Assembly: GCA_005789925.1 (NCBI GenBank)
Contig: SXWG01000046.1
Span: 1-12,538, forward strand
DNA length: 12,538 nt
Source of the DNA: Actinomycetota bacterium
Lineage (GTDB): Bacteria; Actinomycetota; Acidimicrobiia; Acidimicrobiales; Ilumatobacteraceae
Direction of reading: 5' to 3'
Positions 1 to 6,446 of the stretch are shown here, piece by piece (within the stretch, counting starts at the first letter, position 1; the number at the start of each line of letters is the position of its first letter). The notes below the pieces were generated by a model. It ran no database searches and had not been told where the DNA came from. It saw nothing but the letters and a program-made list of their open reading frames with translations. A program made the translations under genes and the position numbers.

Positions 1-402
1 AGGGAACTCGACGGGCGGCAACGGCTCGGTGTACGAACCGCCACTCACAATCGTGGAGACCGCACGGCGAAGGCGAAGTGCGTCGAGCGGTTTGATGATC
101 CAACCATTGGCACCGCTGCGTCTGGCCATGTGAACGTCCGCGGTGCGGTCGAGGAGCATGAGAACCGGGACATACGGCGCGAGCCCACCGCTGTGATCGA
201 GACGAAGATCCATGGTGACGGCCATCGCACCCATCGACCCGATTTGAAGATCAAGCACCGCGATGTCGGGTGACGACTCATTCACCGTGCGAACGACGTC
301 ACGACCATTGGAGACGATGGTGAAGCGTGTGTCGCCACTACCGAGCGCAGCGACCACTTCGTCGAGCACCCACTGGGCATCTGTCGCAACGAGAATGTGC
401 AC
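1..402 (-). CDS. Receiver-domain (CheY-like) response regulator, 3' end cut by window edge
   Basis: Reading from a GTG at 402 towards position 1 gives 134 residues without a stop, so the gene runs off the window. The order fits a receiver domain: a beta-1 strand ending in an acidic residue (ILVATD, D8), the phosphoacceptor Asp in VLDLQ (D51), and the switch Lys in WIIKPL (K104) after GANG. About 20 residues follow K104, so an output domain could lie outside the window. Phosphorylation by a histidine kinase is expected from the family; no kinase gene is visible. Only one clear acidic residue follows beta-1, where typical receivers have two. The gene lies 25 bp after an ArsA-like ATPase gene on the same strand, but its own TAGAGT box sits six bases before the GTG, suggesting a separate leaderless transcript. 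The receiver call is secure; the full architecture is unknown. Confidence 0.82.
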   Translation of the reverse strand, partial: MHILVATDAQWVLDEVVAALGSGDTRFTIVSNGRDVVRTVNESSPDIAVLDLQIGSMGAMAVTMDLRLDHSGGLAPYVPVLMLLDRTADVHMARRSGANGWIIKPLDALRLRRAVSTIVSGGSYTEPLPPVEFP

Positions 403-436
403 GACTGAACTCTACACACGAGCCGCGTCAGCTCAA
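403..436 (-). promoter_or_regulatory. Predicted leaderless promoter of the receiver-domain gene
   Basis: On the minus strand TAGAGT (414 to 409, TANNNT type) is followed by exactly six bases and then the GTG at 402, placing the expected +1 on the start codon. TTGAGC at 436 to 431, overlapping the end of the upstream gene, is a plausible -35 with a 16-bp spacer. No Shine-Dalgarno sequence is seen. This is a prediction from motif and spacing. Confidence 0.5.
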
Positions 437-1516
437 TGAGTCGGCAAGCCGCATGACTCCTTCGAGGTCATGGATGTCCGTATGTTGTTCGCCAATCTCA
501 ACCGTGGTGACCGCACCGGTCGGTGGGGGAGTCATACGGTCGACGAAGGACGTCACGAGGTCACGTTCGCGAAGGGCACGTTCGCGAAGCGCTCGAACGT
601 TGTCGTCGAGCCACATCTGCACGCCGTCGTCGGCGTTCGACGACGATGCGTCGAGAATCGTCGTCGGTTCATCGAACAGCGGCGTGAGTCGATTGGCGAA
701 CACGATCGACGGCGTGATGCGTGTCGCATAAAGCCGGTCGACGAGCAGCCCTGTGTCGTTCAGAGGTTCAGGTGACGGTGAAATCACGATGGCAAAGGTG
801 GTGTCGTTCGCGCGCAACAAACGTGACACCGAACCTGCGCGCTCTGCAAAGCCGGTCTCCATGCCTTCGAATGCGCGCAGGAAGTCGATGACGTCACTCA
901 TCACGTTCGATCCGACCACTCTTCCGATGATCTTCAGAACTGGCTGCACAGTCGCGCCGATGACGCGCAATCCACCACGAGACGGTGCGGTGAGAATTCG
1001 AAACAGCGGATGTCGAAGGAACCGCACGAGACGTTCGGGCGACTCGATGAAATCCAACGCATTGCGTGACGGTGCAGTGTCGAGCACGACGAGGTCGAAA
1101 CGTGGATCTTCATGGAGTCGAAGCAGCATCTCGGCTGCCATGTAGTCCCTGGTCCCCGATAGTGAACCTGAGATCGATTTGTAGAAGACATTCGAGCGGA
1201 TGAGGTCCGCTTGCTCGGTGGTTGCTGCGAAGCGCCCGATCAGGTCGTTGAATGTCGATGAGACGTCCAGCATCGCTGCCCACATTTCGCCTGTTCCGAT
1301 GCGCTCGACCAGCGTTGGTTCGTTGGAAAGTTCTCCTCGGCGACCCAGAGCATCAGCAAGTCGCCGGGCGGGATCGATGGTGATGACGACAGCCCGTCGC
1401 CCTTGTCGGCCTGCGGACAGAGCAAGCGCTGCTGCGACAGTGGTCTTGCCGACCCCACCTGATCCGCAACACACGATGACTCGTTGTGTTCCAAGAAAAA
1501 CGTCGACACCACTCAC
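428..1516 (-). CDS. ArsA/Get3-like ATPase, second subunit of a pair (Rv3680-like)
   Basis: A 362-residue P-loop ATPase of the ArsA/GET3 family. The Walker A loop is GSGGVGKTT (residues 18-26), followed by ITIDPARRLADALG and a switch-region motif DTAPSRNALDF (146-156). The SRNALDF form is what I recall from the mycobacterial Rv3680 lineage rather than true arsenite-pump ArsA. No zinc-binding CxxC of eukaryotic Get3 is seen, and no ars genes are nearby, so arsenic transport is unlikely. The signature lysine of the deviant Walker A (KGGxGK) is replaced by Ser19, while the partner gene keeps it. It starts at GTG 1516, overlapping the upstream ATPase stop by 4 bp (GTGA), with AGGAGA six bases upstream, so translation is probably coupled. 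A heterodimer acting on membrane or lipid-linked clients is inferred from the mycobacterial pair; the actual substrate is unknown. Confidence 0.9.
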   Translation of the reverse strand: MSGVDVFLGTQRVIVCCGSGGVGKTTVAAALALSAGRQGRRAVVITIDPARRLADALGRRGELSNEPTLVERIGTGEMWAAMLDVSSTFNDLIGRFAATTEQADLIRSNVFYKSISGSLSGTRDYMAAEMLLRLHEDPRFDLVVLDTAPSRNALDFIESPERLVRFLRHPLFRILTAPSRGGLRVIGATVQPVLKIIGRVVGSNVMSDVIDFLRAFEGMETGFAERAGSVSRLLRANDTTFAIVISPSPEPLNDTGLLVDRLYATRITPSIVFANRLTPLFDEPTTILDASSSNADDGVQMWLDDNVRALRERALRERDLVTSFVDRMTPPPTGAVTTVEIGEQHTDIHDLEGVMRLADSLS

Positions 1517-2409
1517 TTCGTGTCTCCTGTGAGTGCGCGCACTTGGTTGATGAATGCGAGTCGCAGAATGTCTGCGGAGCTGTTCGTATCAGCGACGTCG
1601 GGTAGCACAATTCGTTGCAGAGGCACTCGCTGGCGTAACTCGTCCATGGCAAGAATCTGACGCTGGCGACGTGTCAGGCGATATTCGAGTGCGGCGCGCT
1701 GCGATTCTGTGTGGCATGCCTGACGAAGTACGTCAGCTTCAGCGGGCAATTCGTCGAGGTCGCATCTGTTCACGGTGAGCGGCGAGAGATGCACACCGAG
1801 TTCGTCCTCTAGGTCGAAGGCAGTGTCCACAAGTTCCATGACCGGAGTGAGCTCTGGTGTGGTGACCAGCATCAGTCGGCAGGCGGTGACATCGGCGAGC
1901 ATCGCGCGCACCTCGTCGGCTTGCTGACGAATCGGGCCTGCCAGCACTGCTCGACCGAGCGACATCGGCGCGCGAAGGAGCGACAGCGCCTGCCCCGCTG
2001 GTGGACCGTCGACGACGAGTAGATCCTGACTGCCATCACGTGCCAACTGTTTGATCTTTCCGAGCACCAGCAAGTCGTCGATACCAGGTGCGGCCGATGC
2101 GACGACATCGACGATGCCGAGAGATGACAATTGCCTCGTCACAAGTCCGAGGCCACGAGTCGAGAGGTACTCAGAGAGGGCATCACCTGGCTCGAGTGTG
2201 AGATGTTTCACGGCGCCAGCGAATTTGGGCTTCTCGCTCTCGTCTTGCCGACTTTCGTCTGCCAGTACTCCGATTCTCACGAGCAGGACGGACAAACCTG
2301 CCTCAGCCGCGACAGATGCCACGGTTTGTGCGACCGTTGATTTCCCAACGCCACCTTTACCGGCAACAATGAGAACTCGTGATGCCGTCAGAAACTGCGC
2401 CAAGTCCAT
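1513..2409 (-). CDS. ArsA/Get3-like ATPase, first subunit of a pair (Rv3679-like)
   Basis: A 298-residue ATPase with a complete deviant Walker A, AGKGGVGKST (residues 16-25, signature Lys18). Other motifs shared with the Rv3679 family as I remember it are AAPGIDDLLVLGKIK (106-120), DGPPAG (134-139) and PIRQQADEVRAML. ATG 2409 is chosen because it puts the P-loop about 16 residues from the N-terminus, as expected. An in-frame ATG at 2445 would overlap the divergent gene. A GAAGG lies 12 bases before the ATG, inside a palindrome shared with that gene. The next gene overlaps by 4 bp, so the two ATPases form one operon and probably one heterodimer, in which this subunit would supply the trans-acting lysine. 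The family is secure; the client or cargo is not known. Confidence 0.9.
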   Translation of the reverse strand: MDLAQFLTASRVLIVAGKGGVGKSTVAQTVASVAAEAGLSVLLVRIGVLADESRQDESEKPKFAGAVKHLTLEPGDALSEYLSTRGLGLVTRQLSSLGIVDVVASAAPGIDDLLVLGKIKQLARDGSQDLLVVDGPPAGQALSLLRAPMSLGRAVLAGPIRQQADEVRAMLADVTACRLMLVTTPELTPVMELVDTAFDLEDELGVHLSPLTVNRCDLDELPAEADVLRQACHTESQRAALEYRLTRRQRQILAMDELRQRVPLQRIVLPDVADTNSSADILRLAFINQVRALTGDTK

Positions 2410-2413
2410 CGAT

Positions 2414-2426
2414 GAAGGTGACCTTC
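2414..2426. promoter_or_regulatory. Palindrome GAAGGTGACCTTC giving a ribosome binding site to both divergent genes
   Basis: The 19-bp gap between start codons (2410-2428) holds a perfect 6+1+6 palindrome. On the plus strand GAAGG(TG) lies 8-10 bases before GTG 2429; on the minus strand GAAGG lies 12 bases before ATG 2409. One element thus appears to supply Shine-Dalgarno sequences in both directions, and it decides the GTG start of the NfeD gene. The promoters must lie inside the neighbouring coding regions; I could not find a convincing -10 for either. Confidence 0.55.
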
Positions 2427-2428
2427 TA

Positions 2429-3844
2429 GTGCGCACGCACAGCATGCGCCGGTGGTTGCTCGCCGCGGGTCTCGTGGGTGCAGCACCTAGCGCCGGCTTG
2501 GTCAGTGGTGATGGCATCGTGCATGCCGAAGGGGTGAGTCACTCGTCGGTTCTGCACGTCGACTATCGTGCCACAGCCACCGATTCCAGCGAGTTGGCTC
2601 CGGTCGATGTCGTCGAAGTGAGCGGATTGCTCGACGACATTCTCGTTGACGAGATCGAACAAGCCCTCGAGCGTGCGACGACGAACGGGTCACAGGCTGT
2701 CGTGTTGCAATTGAACAGCCGCGCATCGGTGGTCTCTGAAGACAGATTCGTCGAACTCTTGACGCAAGTGGCTGATGCATCTATTCCCATCGGGGTGTGG
2801 GTGGGGCCATCGGGCTCTCGCGCATACGGTGCACCCGCACAACTCTTGGCCGTCGCCGATGTCACCGCGATGGCTCCGGGTGCCCGCATCGGATACACGG
2901 GCACATTGAAAAAGGTCGGAGGTGCAGCAGTCAGTTTCGGTGCAGCTGACGACTTGTTGACGAACGGGTCAATGGGATTTCTCGAAGCACGTGAACAAAA
3001 AGTGCTCAGATTCTCGACAGACGACCGTGGCGTGCCGGTGTTGCGGAACATGTTGTTCGCACTCGACGGTCTCACAGTGAACGGGAAGCAACTTGACACC
3101 GTGGTCGATGATCTCGATGACAATGGTCAAGTCGTGCGCAAAGCCACGACGACACGCTTCTTCAAGCTCGGACTCGTTCCACGCCTCCTGCACACTGTCG
3201 CAAGTCCGGCCTCGGCATTTCTCCTCATCTCTGCAGGACTCGCTCTCTTGATCTTCGAGCTCTTCACCGCGGGAATCGGGGTCGCTGGGCTCGTCGGGGC
3301 TGTGTGCACCTTGCTTGCGAGCATCGGGATGTCTTACGTGCCGATCAACGGCACCGGACTCGTGCTGTTGTTGCTAGCGATGGTCGCCTTCGCAGTCGAC
3401 GTTCAAGTGGGTGTGCCCAGACTGTGGACTGGTGTAGGACTCGTGCTCTACATCATCTCGTCGTTCATTTTGTTCGAGCCTGTCGGAGCACACGTCATGC
3501 GGCCGTCCTGGATAACGCTCGTCGCCTGCATCGGGAGCATCGCTCTCACATTCATCGTCGGTATGCCTTCGATGACACGTACCCGTTTCGCGACCCCGAC
3601 GATCGGACGTGATTGGTTGATCGGACGCGAAGGTGTCGCAGTAGGTGCCATCAACCCCAATGGCACCGTGAAGATCGATGGTGCTGAATGGCGCGCGCGG
3701 ACAAATCGAGCGACGCCATTGGCCGACGCACAAAGTCTGCGCGTTGTCGCTATCGACGGTGTGACACTCGAGGTCGAGCCTCTCGAAGGAGGCGCTCGCG
3801 ACTATCGCGAGATGCGCAAGAGCGGCGACGTCGGGAGCGAATAG
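2429..3844 (+). CDS. NfeD-like membrane protein with ClpP-type domain, catalytic Ser apparently lost
   Basis: A 471-residue long-form NfeD protein. In order: a signal peptide (residues 1-33, possible cut after VHA), a ClpP/SppA-like protease domain (about 58-240), four or five membrane segments (about 260-380), and a C-terminal OB-fold NfeD domain (about 397-453: LIGREGVAV, NPNGTVKIDG, LEVEPL). Family members (stomatin operon partner proteases) have a Ser in the segment PSGARAASAG; here the same segment reads PSGSRAYGAP, so Gly134 replaces that Ser while MAPGARIG after it is kept. It may therefore be a non-catalytic scaffold. GTG 2429 is preferred over ATG 2444 because GAAGGTG sits at the right distance; the ATG would give 466 residues. 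The stop abuts the fxsA start (TAGATG), so it heads a three-gene operon. No stomatin gene is visible here. Confidence 0.87.
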   Translation: MRTHSMRRWLLAAGLVGAAPSAGLVSGDGIVHAEGVSHSSVLHVDYRATATDSSELAPVDVVEVSGLLDDILVDEIEQALERATTNGSQAVVLQLNSRASVVSEDRFVELLTQVADASIPIGVWVGPSGSRAYGAPAQLLAVADVTAMAPGARIGYTGTLKKVGGAAVSFGAADDLLTNGSMGFLEAREQKVLRFSTDDRGVPVLRNMLFALDGLTVNGKQLDTVVDDLDDNGQVVRKATTTRFFKLGLVPRLLHTVASPASAFLLISAGLALLIFELFTAGIGVAGLVGAVCTLLASIGMSYVPINGTGLVLLLLAMVAFAVDVQVGVPRLWTGVGLVLYIISSFILFEPVGAHVMRPSWITLVACIGSIALTFIVGMPSMTRTRFATPTIGRDWLIGREGVAVGAINPNGTVKIDGAEWRARTNRATPLADAQSLRVVAIDGVTLEVEPLEGGARDYREMRKSGDVGSE

Positions 3845-4327
3845 ATGCTCCTCATCTTGCTCGCGTTGCTCGTGCTCGTGCCGCTGGCCGAGGTATGGGT
3901 CATCGTGCAAGTGGGATCAAACTTGGGCATCATCACGACTGTCGTACTTCTGGTCGGAGTGTCGGTGATGGGCACGGCTCTCACGAAGTACGAGGGACTG
4001 CGCGTGTTTCGTTCCTTCATGTCCGCGGTCGACAAAGGAGAGATGCCGTCGCGTGACATCGTCGCCGGTGCATGCTTGCTCGCGTCGGGCCTGCTTTTTC
4101 TCGTCCCCGGATTCGTGACCGATGTGCTCGGCATCGTGCTGCTCTTGCCACCAGTGCGCGCAGGGCTCGCACACTTCATCTTGCGTCGACGCGGTGCACG
4201 CTCGAAGACCCGTGTCGTGCGCGCGACATACTCCGGTCCGATCGTCGACATCACGTCTGTCGTCAACGAGAACGTGAATCGACCATCACTGGGCCAGCCC
4301 TCAAAAGATGCGAATGGTGATGACTGA
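3845..4327 (+). CDS. fxsA: FxsA family membrane protein
   Basis: A 160-residue protein with the FxsA fold: hydrophobic segments at about residues 1-22, 25-45 and 72-103, the conserved VPLAEVW near the start, and the signature LVPGFVTDVLGIVLLLPPVR (86-105). A basic cytoplasmic stretch (RRRGARSKTR) and a polar tail follow. FxsA is a cytoplasmic-membrane protein; in E. coli an excess relieves exclusion of phage T7 by the F plasmid, but its normal role is not established. The ATG directly follows the NfeD stop, and GGGAG (3833-3837) lies seven bases upstream, so it is co-translated with that gene. The stop shares one base with the next start (TGATG). The pairing with an NfeD-type protein suggests a membrane-quality role, which is inference only. 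Confidence 0.9.
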   Translation: MLLILLALLVLVPLAEVWVIVQVGSNLGIITTVVLLVGVSVMGTALTKYEGLRVFRSFMSAVDKGEMPSRDIVAGACLLASGLLFLVPGFVTDVLGIVLLLPPVRAGLAHFILRRRGARSKTRVVRATYSGPIVDITSVVNENVNRPSLGQPSKDANGDD

Positions 4328-5178
4328 TGAGTGCCCCCCACGGACCAGGCAAAGACGAAGACTTCGACCCGCGTGCGATTCCGATCCGACCAGCTGCCAC
4401 TGTGTTGTTGGTACGTGATGCACCACGTGGAATGGAGGTGTTCATGTTGCGGCGCACACTCAGCGCAGTGTTCGCAAGTGGCATGTATGTGTTCCCCGGA
4501 GGTCGTGTCGACGACAGTGACGGTACGGACGAGATGTCGAAGTGCTGTAGTGGACGGAACGACTCACAGGCGAGTGCGCTCTTGCGCGTGCCGAAAGGTG
4601 GTCTCGCATTCTGGGTCGCCGCCATTCGTGAGTGTTTCGAAGAAGCCGGTGTCCTTCTTGCGACGCACAACGCGACAGGAAATGTCGTGCAGTTCAGTGA
4701 TCCGGGTACAGCCGATCGCTTCACGGCGGCGCGTCACCGCATACACGAAGGCGACTTGTCGCTCATCGATCTGTGTCAACAAGAAGACCTCACGCTCGTC
4801 ACCGACGACATCCACTACGTGAGCAACTGGATCACGCCCCTCGGTGAGCGCCGTCGTTTCGACACGAAGTTCTTTCTTGCCCGTGCGCCTGAGGCGCAAG
4901 ATCCACTTCACGACGACAAAGAGACGATCGACAGTCTGTGGGTGCGACCTGAGGAAGCGCTGGCGAAATGTGAAGCCGGTGAATTGGCCATGCTGCCTCC
5001 GACAATCGGCAACCTTCGTTTCCTTCTCGAACACGGATCCATCGACGCCGCAATGGAAGCTGCGCAACAAGTCGGAGTGCCGACGCCCGTGCAACCACGA
5101 CTGCGATATGACGCCGATGGAAGAGTGACCGGTGTGGTCATGCCCTGGGAACAGGGATACGACCAGCTCGAGGGCTAA
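4327..5178 (+). CDS. Nudix hydrolase, NUDT19-like, with interrupted Nudix box
   Basis: A 283-residue Nudix protein. After a beta-strand region (AATVLLVRD, 23-31) come MYVFPGGRVDDSD (53-65) and, about 40 residues later, AAIRECFEEAGVLLA (98-112), which carries the REUxEExGU half of the Nudix box. The Gly half and the REUxEE half are separated by an insert, the arrangement known in NUDT19-type enzymes, some of which hydrolyse CoA derivatives. The metal-binding Glu cluster (E102, E105, E106) is intact. A CoA or acyl-CoA diphosphate substrate is a family-based guess; a nucleotide sugar or other dinucleoside substrate is possible. The start overlaps the fxsA stop by one base, so translation is coupled. 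The last four bases overlap the stop codon of the convergent mrp gene. A weak GGTGA lies six bases before the ATG. Confidence 0.88.
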   Translation: MSAPHGPGKDEDFDPRAIPIRPAATVLLVRDAPRGMEVFMLRRTLSAVFASGMYVFPGGRVDDSDGTDEMSKCCSGRNDSQASALLRVPKGGLAFWVAAIRECFEEAGVLLATHNATGNVVQFSDPGTADRFTAARHRIHEGDLSLIDLCQQEDLTLVTDDIHYVSNWITPLGERRRFDTKFFLARAPEAQDPLHDDKETIDSLWVRPEEALAKCEAGELAMLPPTIGNLRFLLEHGSIDAAMEAAQQVGVPTPVQPRLRYDADGRVTGVVMPWEQGYDQLEG

Positions 5179-6365
5179 GTGCGCGAACGTACTGTGACGA
5201 CTGCAGCTTCGGAGTCACGTGCGGAACATCCGGCCATGTCATCGGTGTCAGGAGTTTCGTCGATGATGCGTCGAGCGATCATGCGGAACACTGTCGCCGC
5301 ATGACCGGTGCCGGCAAGCGCGACCGGCTCACCTTTGTCACCACCATCTGACACCGCCGGTTCGATGGGTACCTGGCCCAACAGTTCGACACCGATGTCA
5401 GTCGCCAAAGTGCGTCCGCCACCTTCCCCGAACAACGGATACTCCTGCCCGTGGTCGCAGGTGAACGAACTCATGTTTTCGATGACGCCAGCAACTCGCA
5501 AGAAACTGCGTCGCGCCATGTCAGCAGCGCGAATTGCGACCTTCTGCGCAGACACCGCAGGTGTCGTGACAATGAGGAGGTCTGTGCGCGGCAACATGCG
5601 GGCGAGTCCCATCTGGACATCTCCGGTACCAGGGGGCATGTCGATGAGGAGGAAGTCAAGGTGACCCCAGTCAACGTCATTCAGAAATTGTTCGACCGCT
5701 TTGGTGAGCATGAGCCCGCGCCACATGAGTGCAGTTCCCTCGTCCTCGACGAGCATGCCAGTTGACACGACTTTCAACGTGCCGGCGCCGACACGTCTTT
5801 CGTTCGGGACAATCATCGGCTTCTCGCGGCCGTCAACCGTGCGCGCTTGCAGGCGATCGGGCATGCCGAGCATCCGCGGAATCGAAAAGCCCCAGATGTC
5901 TGCGTCGAGAACTCCGACGGTTTTGCCTTCCGCAGCGAGTGCGGCCGCAAGGTTGACGGTCACCGAACTCTTGCCGACGCCACCTTTTCCACTGGCGATC
6001 GCCAACACTCGGGCAGACAATGGCACAGCTGTGTCAGGTGCTTGTTCTCTTGCGTTCCACCTGGCACGTGTCATGACCGCGGTGCGCTCGTCAGCCGTCA
6101 TTTCACCCCAGTCGATGGAGACTTTCACGATCGATGGGTGGTGGATCAGGCGACTTTCGATGTCCTTCTTGATCTGTGCGCGAAGCGGACAACCCTTGAT
6201 GGTCAGCTTCACCCCGATACGAACGATGTAGCCGCCGTCGCCAGGCTCGAGGGTCACGTCGCCTGCCATGCCCAGATCGACGATGTTGTCGCCCAATTCG
6301 GGGTCCATCACGGCGCGCAGCATGGCCCTGATGTCATTGACGTCGGGTGCCAGGGGCAGGCTCAC
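5175..6365 (-). CDS. mrp: Mrp/ApbC iron-sulfur carrier ATPase with N-terminal MIP18 (DUF59) domain
   Basis: A 396-residue fusion of two domains. An N-terminal MIP18/DUF59 domain (about 1-90: VMDPELGDNIVDLGM, then TIKGCP with the conserved Cys59) precedes a Mrp/Nbp35-type P-loop ATPase (about 115-375: SGKGGVGKSS at 125-134 with signature Lys127, VLDADIWGFS, LIDMPPGTGDV). Mrp proteins bind and hand over Fe-S clusters. The usual C-terminal CxxC is reduced to one Cys: the segment reads FTCDHG (Cys303). Some actinobacterial Mrp proteins lack this pair, so cluster binding may differ here. GTG 6365 is the start; TACACT lies six bases upstream, suggesting a leaderless mRNA, and no Shine-Dalgarno is seen. 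It is divergent from erpA, which supports a shared Fe-S maturation role. Confidence 0.93.
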   Translation of the reverse strand: MSLPLAPDVNDIRAMLRAVMDPELGDNIVDLGMAGDVTLEPGDGGYIVRIGVKLTIKGCPLRAQIKKDIESRLIHHPSIVKVSIDWGEMTADERTAVMTRARWNAREQAPDTAVPLSARVLAIASGKGGVGKSSVTVNLAAALAAEGKTVGVLDADIWGFSIPRMLGMPDRLQARTVDGREKPMIVPNERRVGAGTLKVVSTGMLVEDEGTALMWRGLMLTKAVEQFLNDVDWGHLDFLLIDMPPGTGDVQMGLARMLPRTDLLIVTTPAVSAQKVAIRAADMARRSFLRVAGVIENMSSFTCDHGQEYPLFGEGGGRTLATDIGVELLGQVPIEPAVSDGGDKGEPVALAGTGHAATVFRMIARRIIDETPDTDDMAGCSARDSEAAVVTVRSRT

Positions 6366-6402
6366 GCATTCAGTGTAAGAGCCTTGTACGATTTAATGTC
6401 GA
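6366..6402 (-). promoter_or_regulatory. Predicted leaderless promoter of mrp
   Basis: On the minus strand TACACT (6377 to 6372) is followed by six bases and the GTG at 6365, so the predicted transcript begins at the start codon. The best -35 candidate, TCGACA (6402 to 6397), has a 19-bp spacer and is weak. There is no Shine-Dalgarno in this stretch, which agrees with a leaderless message. Confidence 0.5.
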
Positions 6403-6406
6403 AGCA

Positions 6407-6422
6407 CCCCGCAGATTCGGGG
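6407..6422. promoter_or_regulatory. Inverted repeat CCCCG-N6-CGGGG in the mrp/erpA intergenic region
   Basis: A perfect 5-bp GC-only inverted repeat with a six-base centre lies 25 bases before the erpA start and upstream of the mrp promoter. It could be an operator or a hairpin in the erpA leader. No T-run follows, so it is not a standard terminator. Its function is unknown. Confidence 0.3.
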
Positions 6423-6432
6423 CTCTACGTAC

Positions 6433-6438
6433 AGGAGG
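6433..6438 (+). promoter_or_regulatory. Strong Shine-Dalgarno AGGAGG of erpA
   Basis: A full AGGAGG with an eight-base spacer to ATG 6447, the best ribosome binding site in the window. It fixes the erpA start and shows that this gene has a leader, unlike its divergent neighbour mrp. Possible -10 boxes are TACGAT (6387-6392) and TAATGT (6394-6399), both without a good -35. Confidence 0.75.
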
Positions 6439-6446
6439 CACCTCCC

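Noticed and set aside
45..281. Minus-strand open frame of 78 codons at the left end
   Set aside because: It is out of phase with the receiver-domain frame read from GTG 402, which has clear domain motifs; this one has none.
327..1145. Several plus-strand open frames opposite the second ATPase
   Set aside because: Arg/Ser-rich shadow composition with no motifs; the minus strand carries a complete conserved ATPase.
428..2409. Arsenite-efflux ArsA genes
   Set aside because: No arsB, arsC, arsR or arsD nearby, and the motifs fit the actinobacterial Get3-like pair instead.
2051..2428. Upstream extension of the NfeD reading frame
   Set aside because: It overlaps the ATPase gene on the other strand, shows no family similarity, and the signal peptide and Shine-Dalgarno place the start at 2429.
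2410..2517. Longer N-terminus for the first ATPase (in-frame starts at 2517 and 2445)
   Set aside because: The extra residues are low in information and overlap the NfeD signal peptide; ATG 2409 puts the P-loop at the usual distance.
3374..3910. Minus-strand open frame of 178 codons inside the NfeD gene
   Set aside because: It is His/Asp/Glu-rich antisense shadow of membrane-segment codons, with no recognisable domain.
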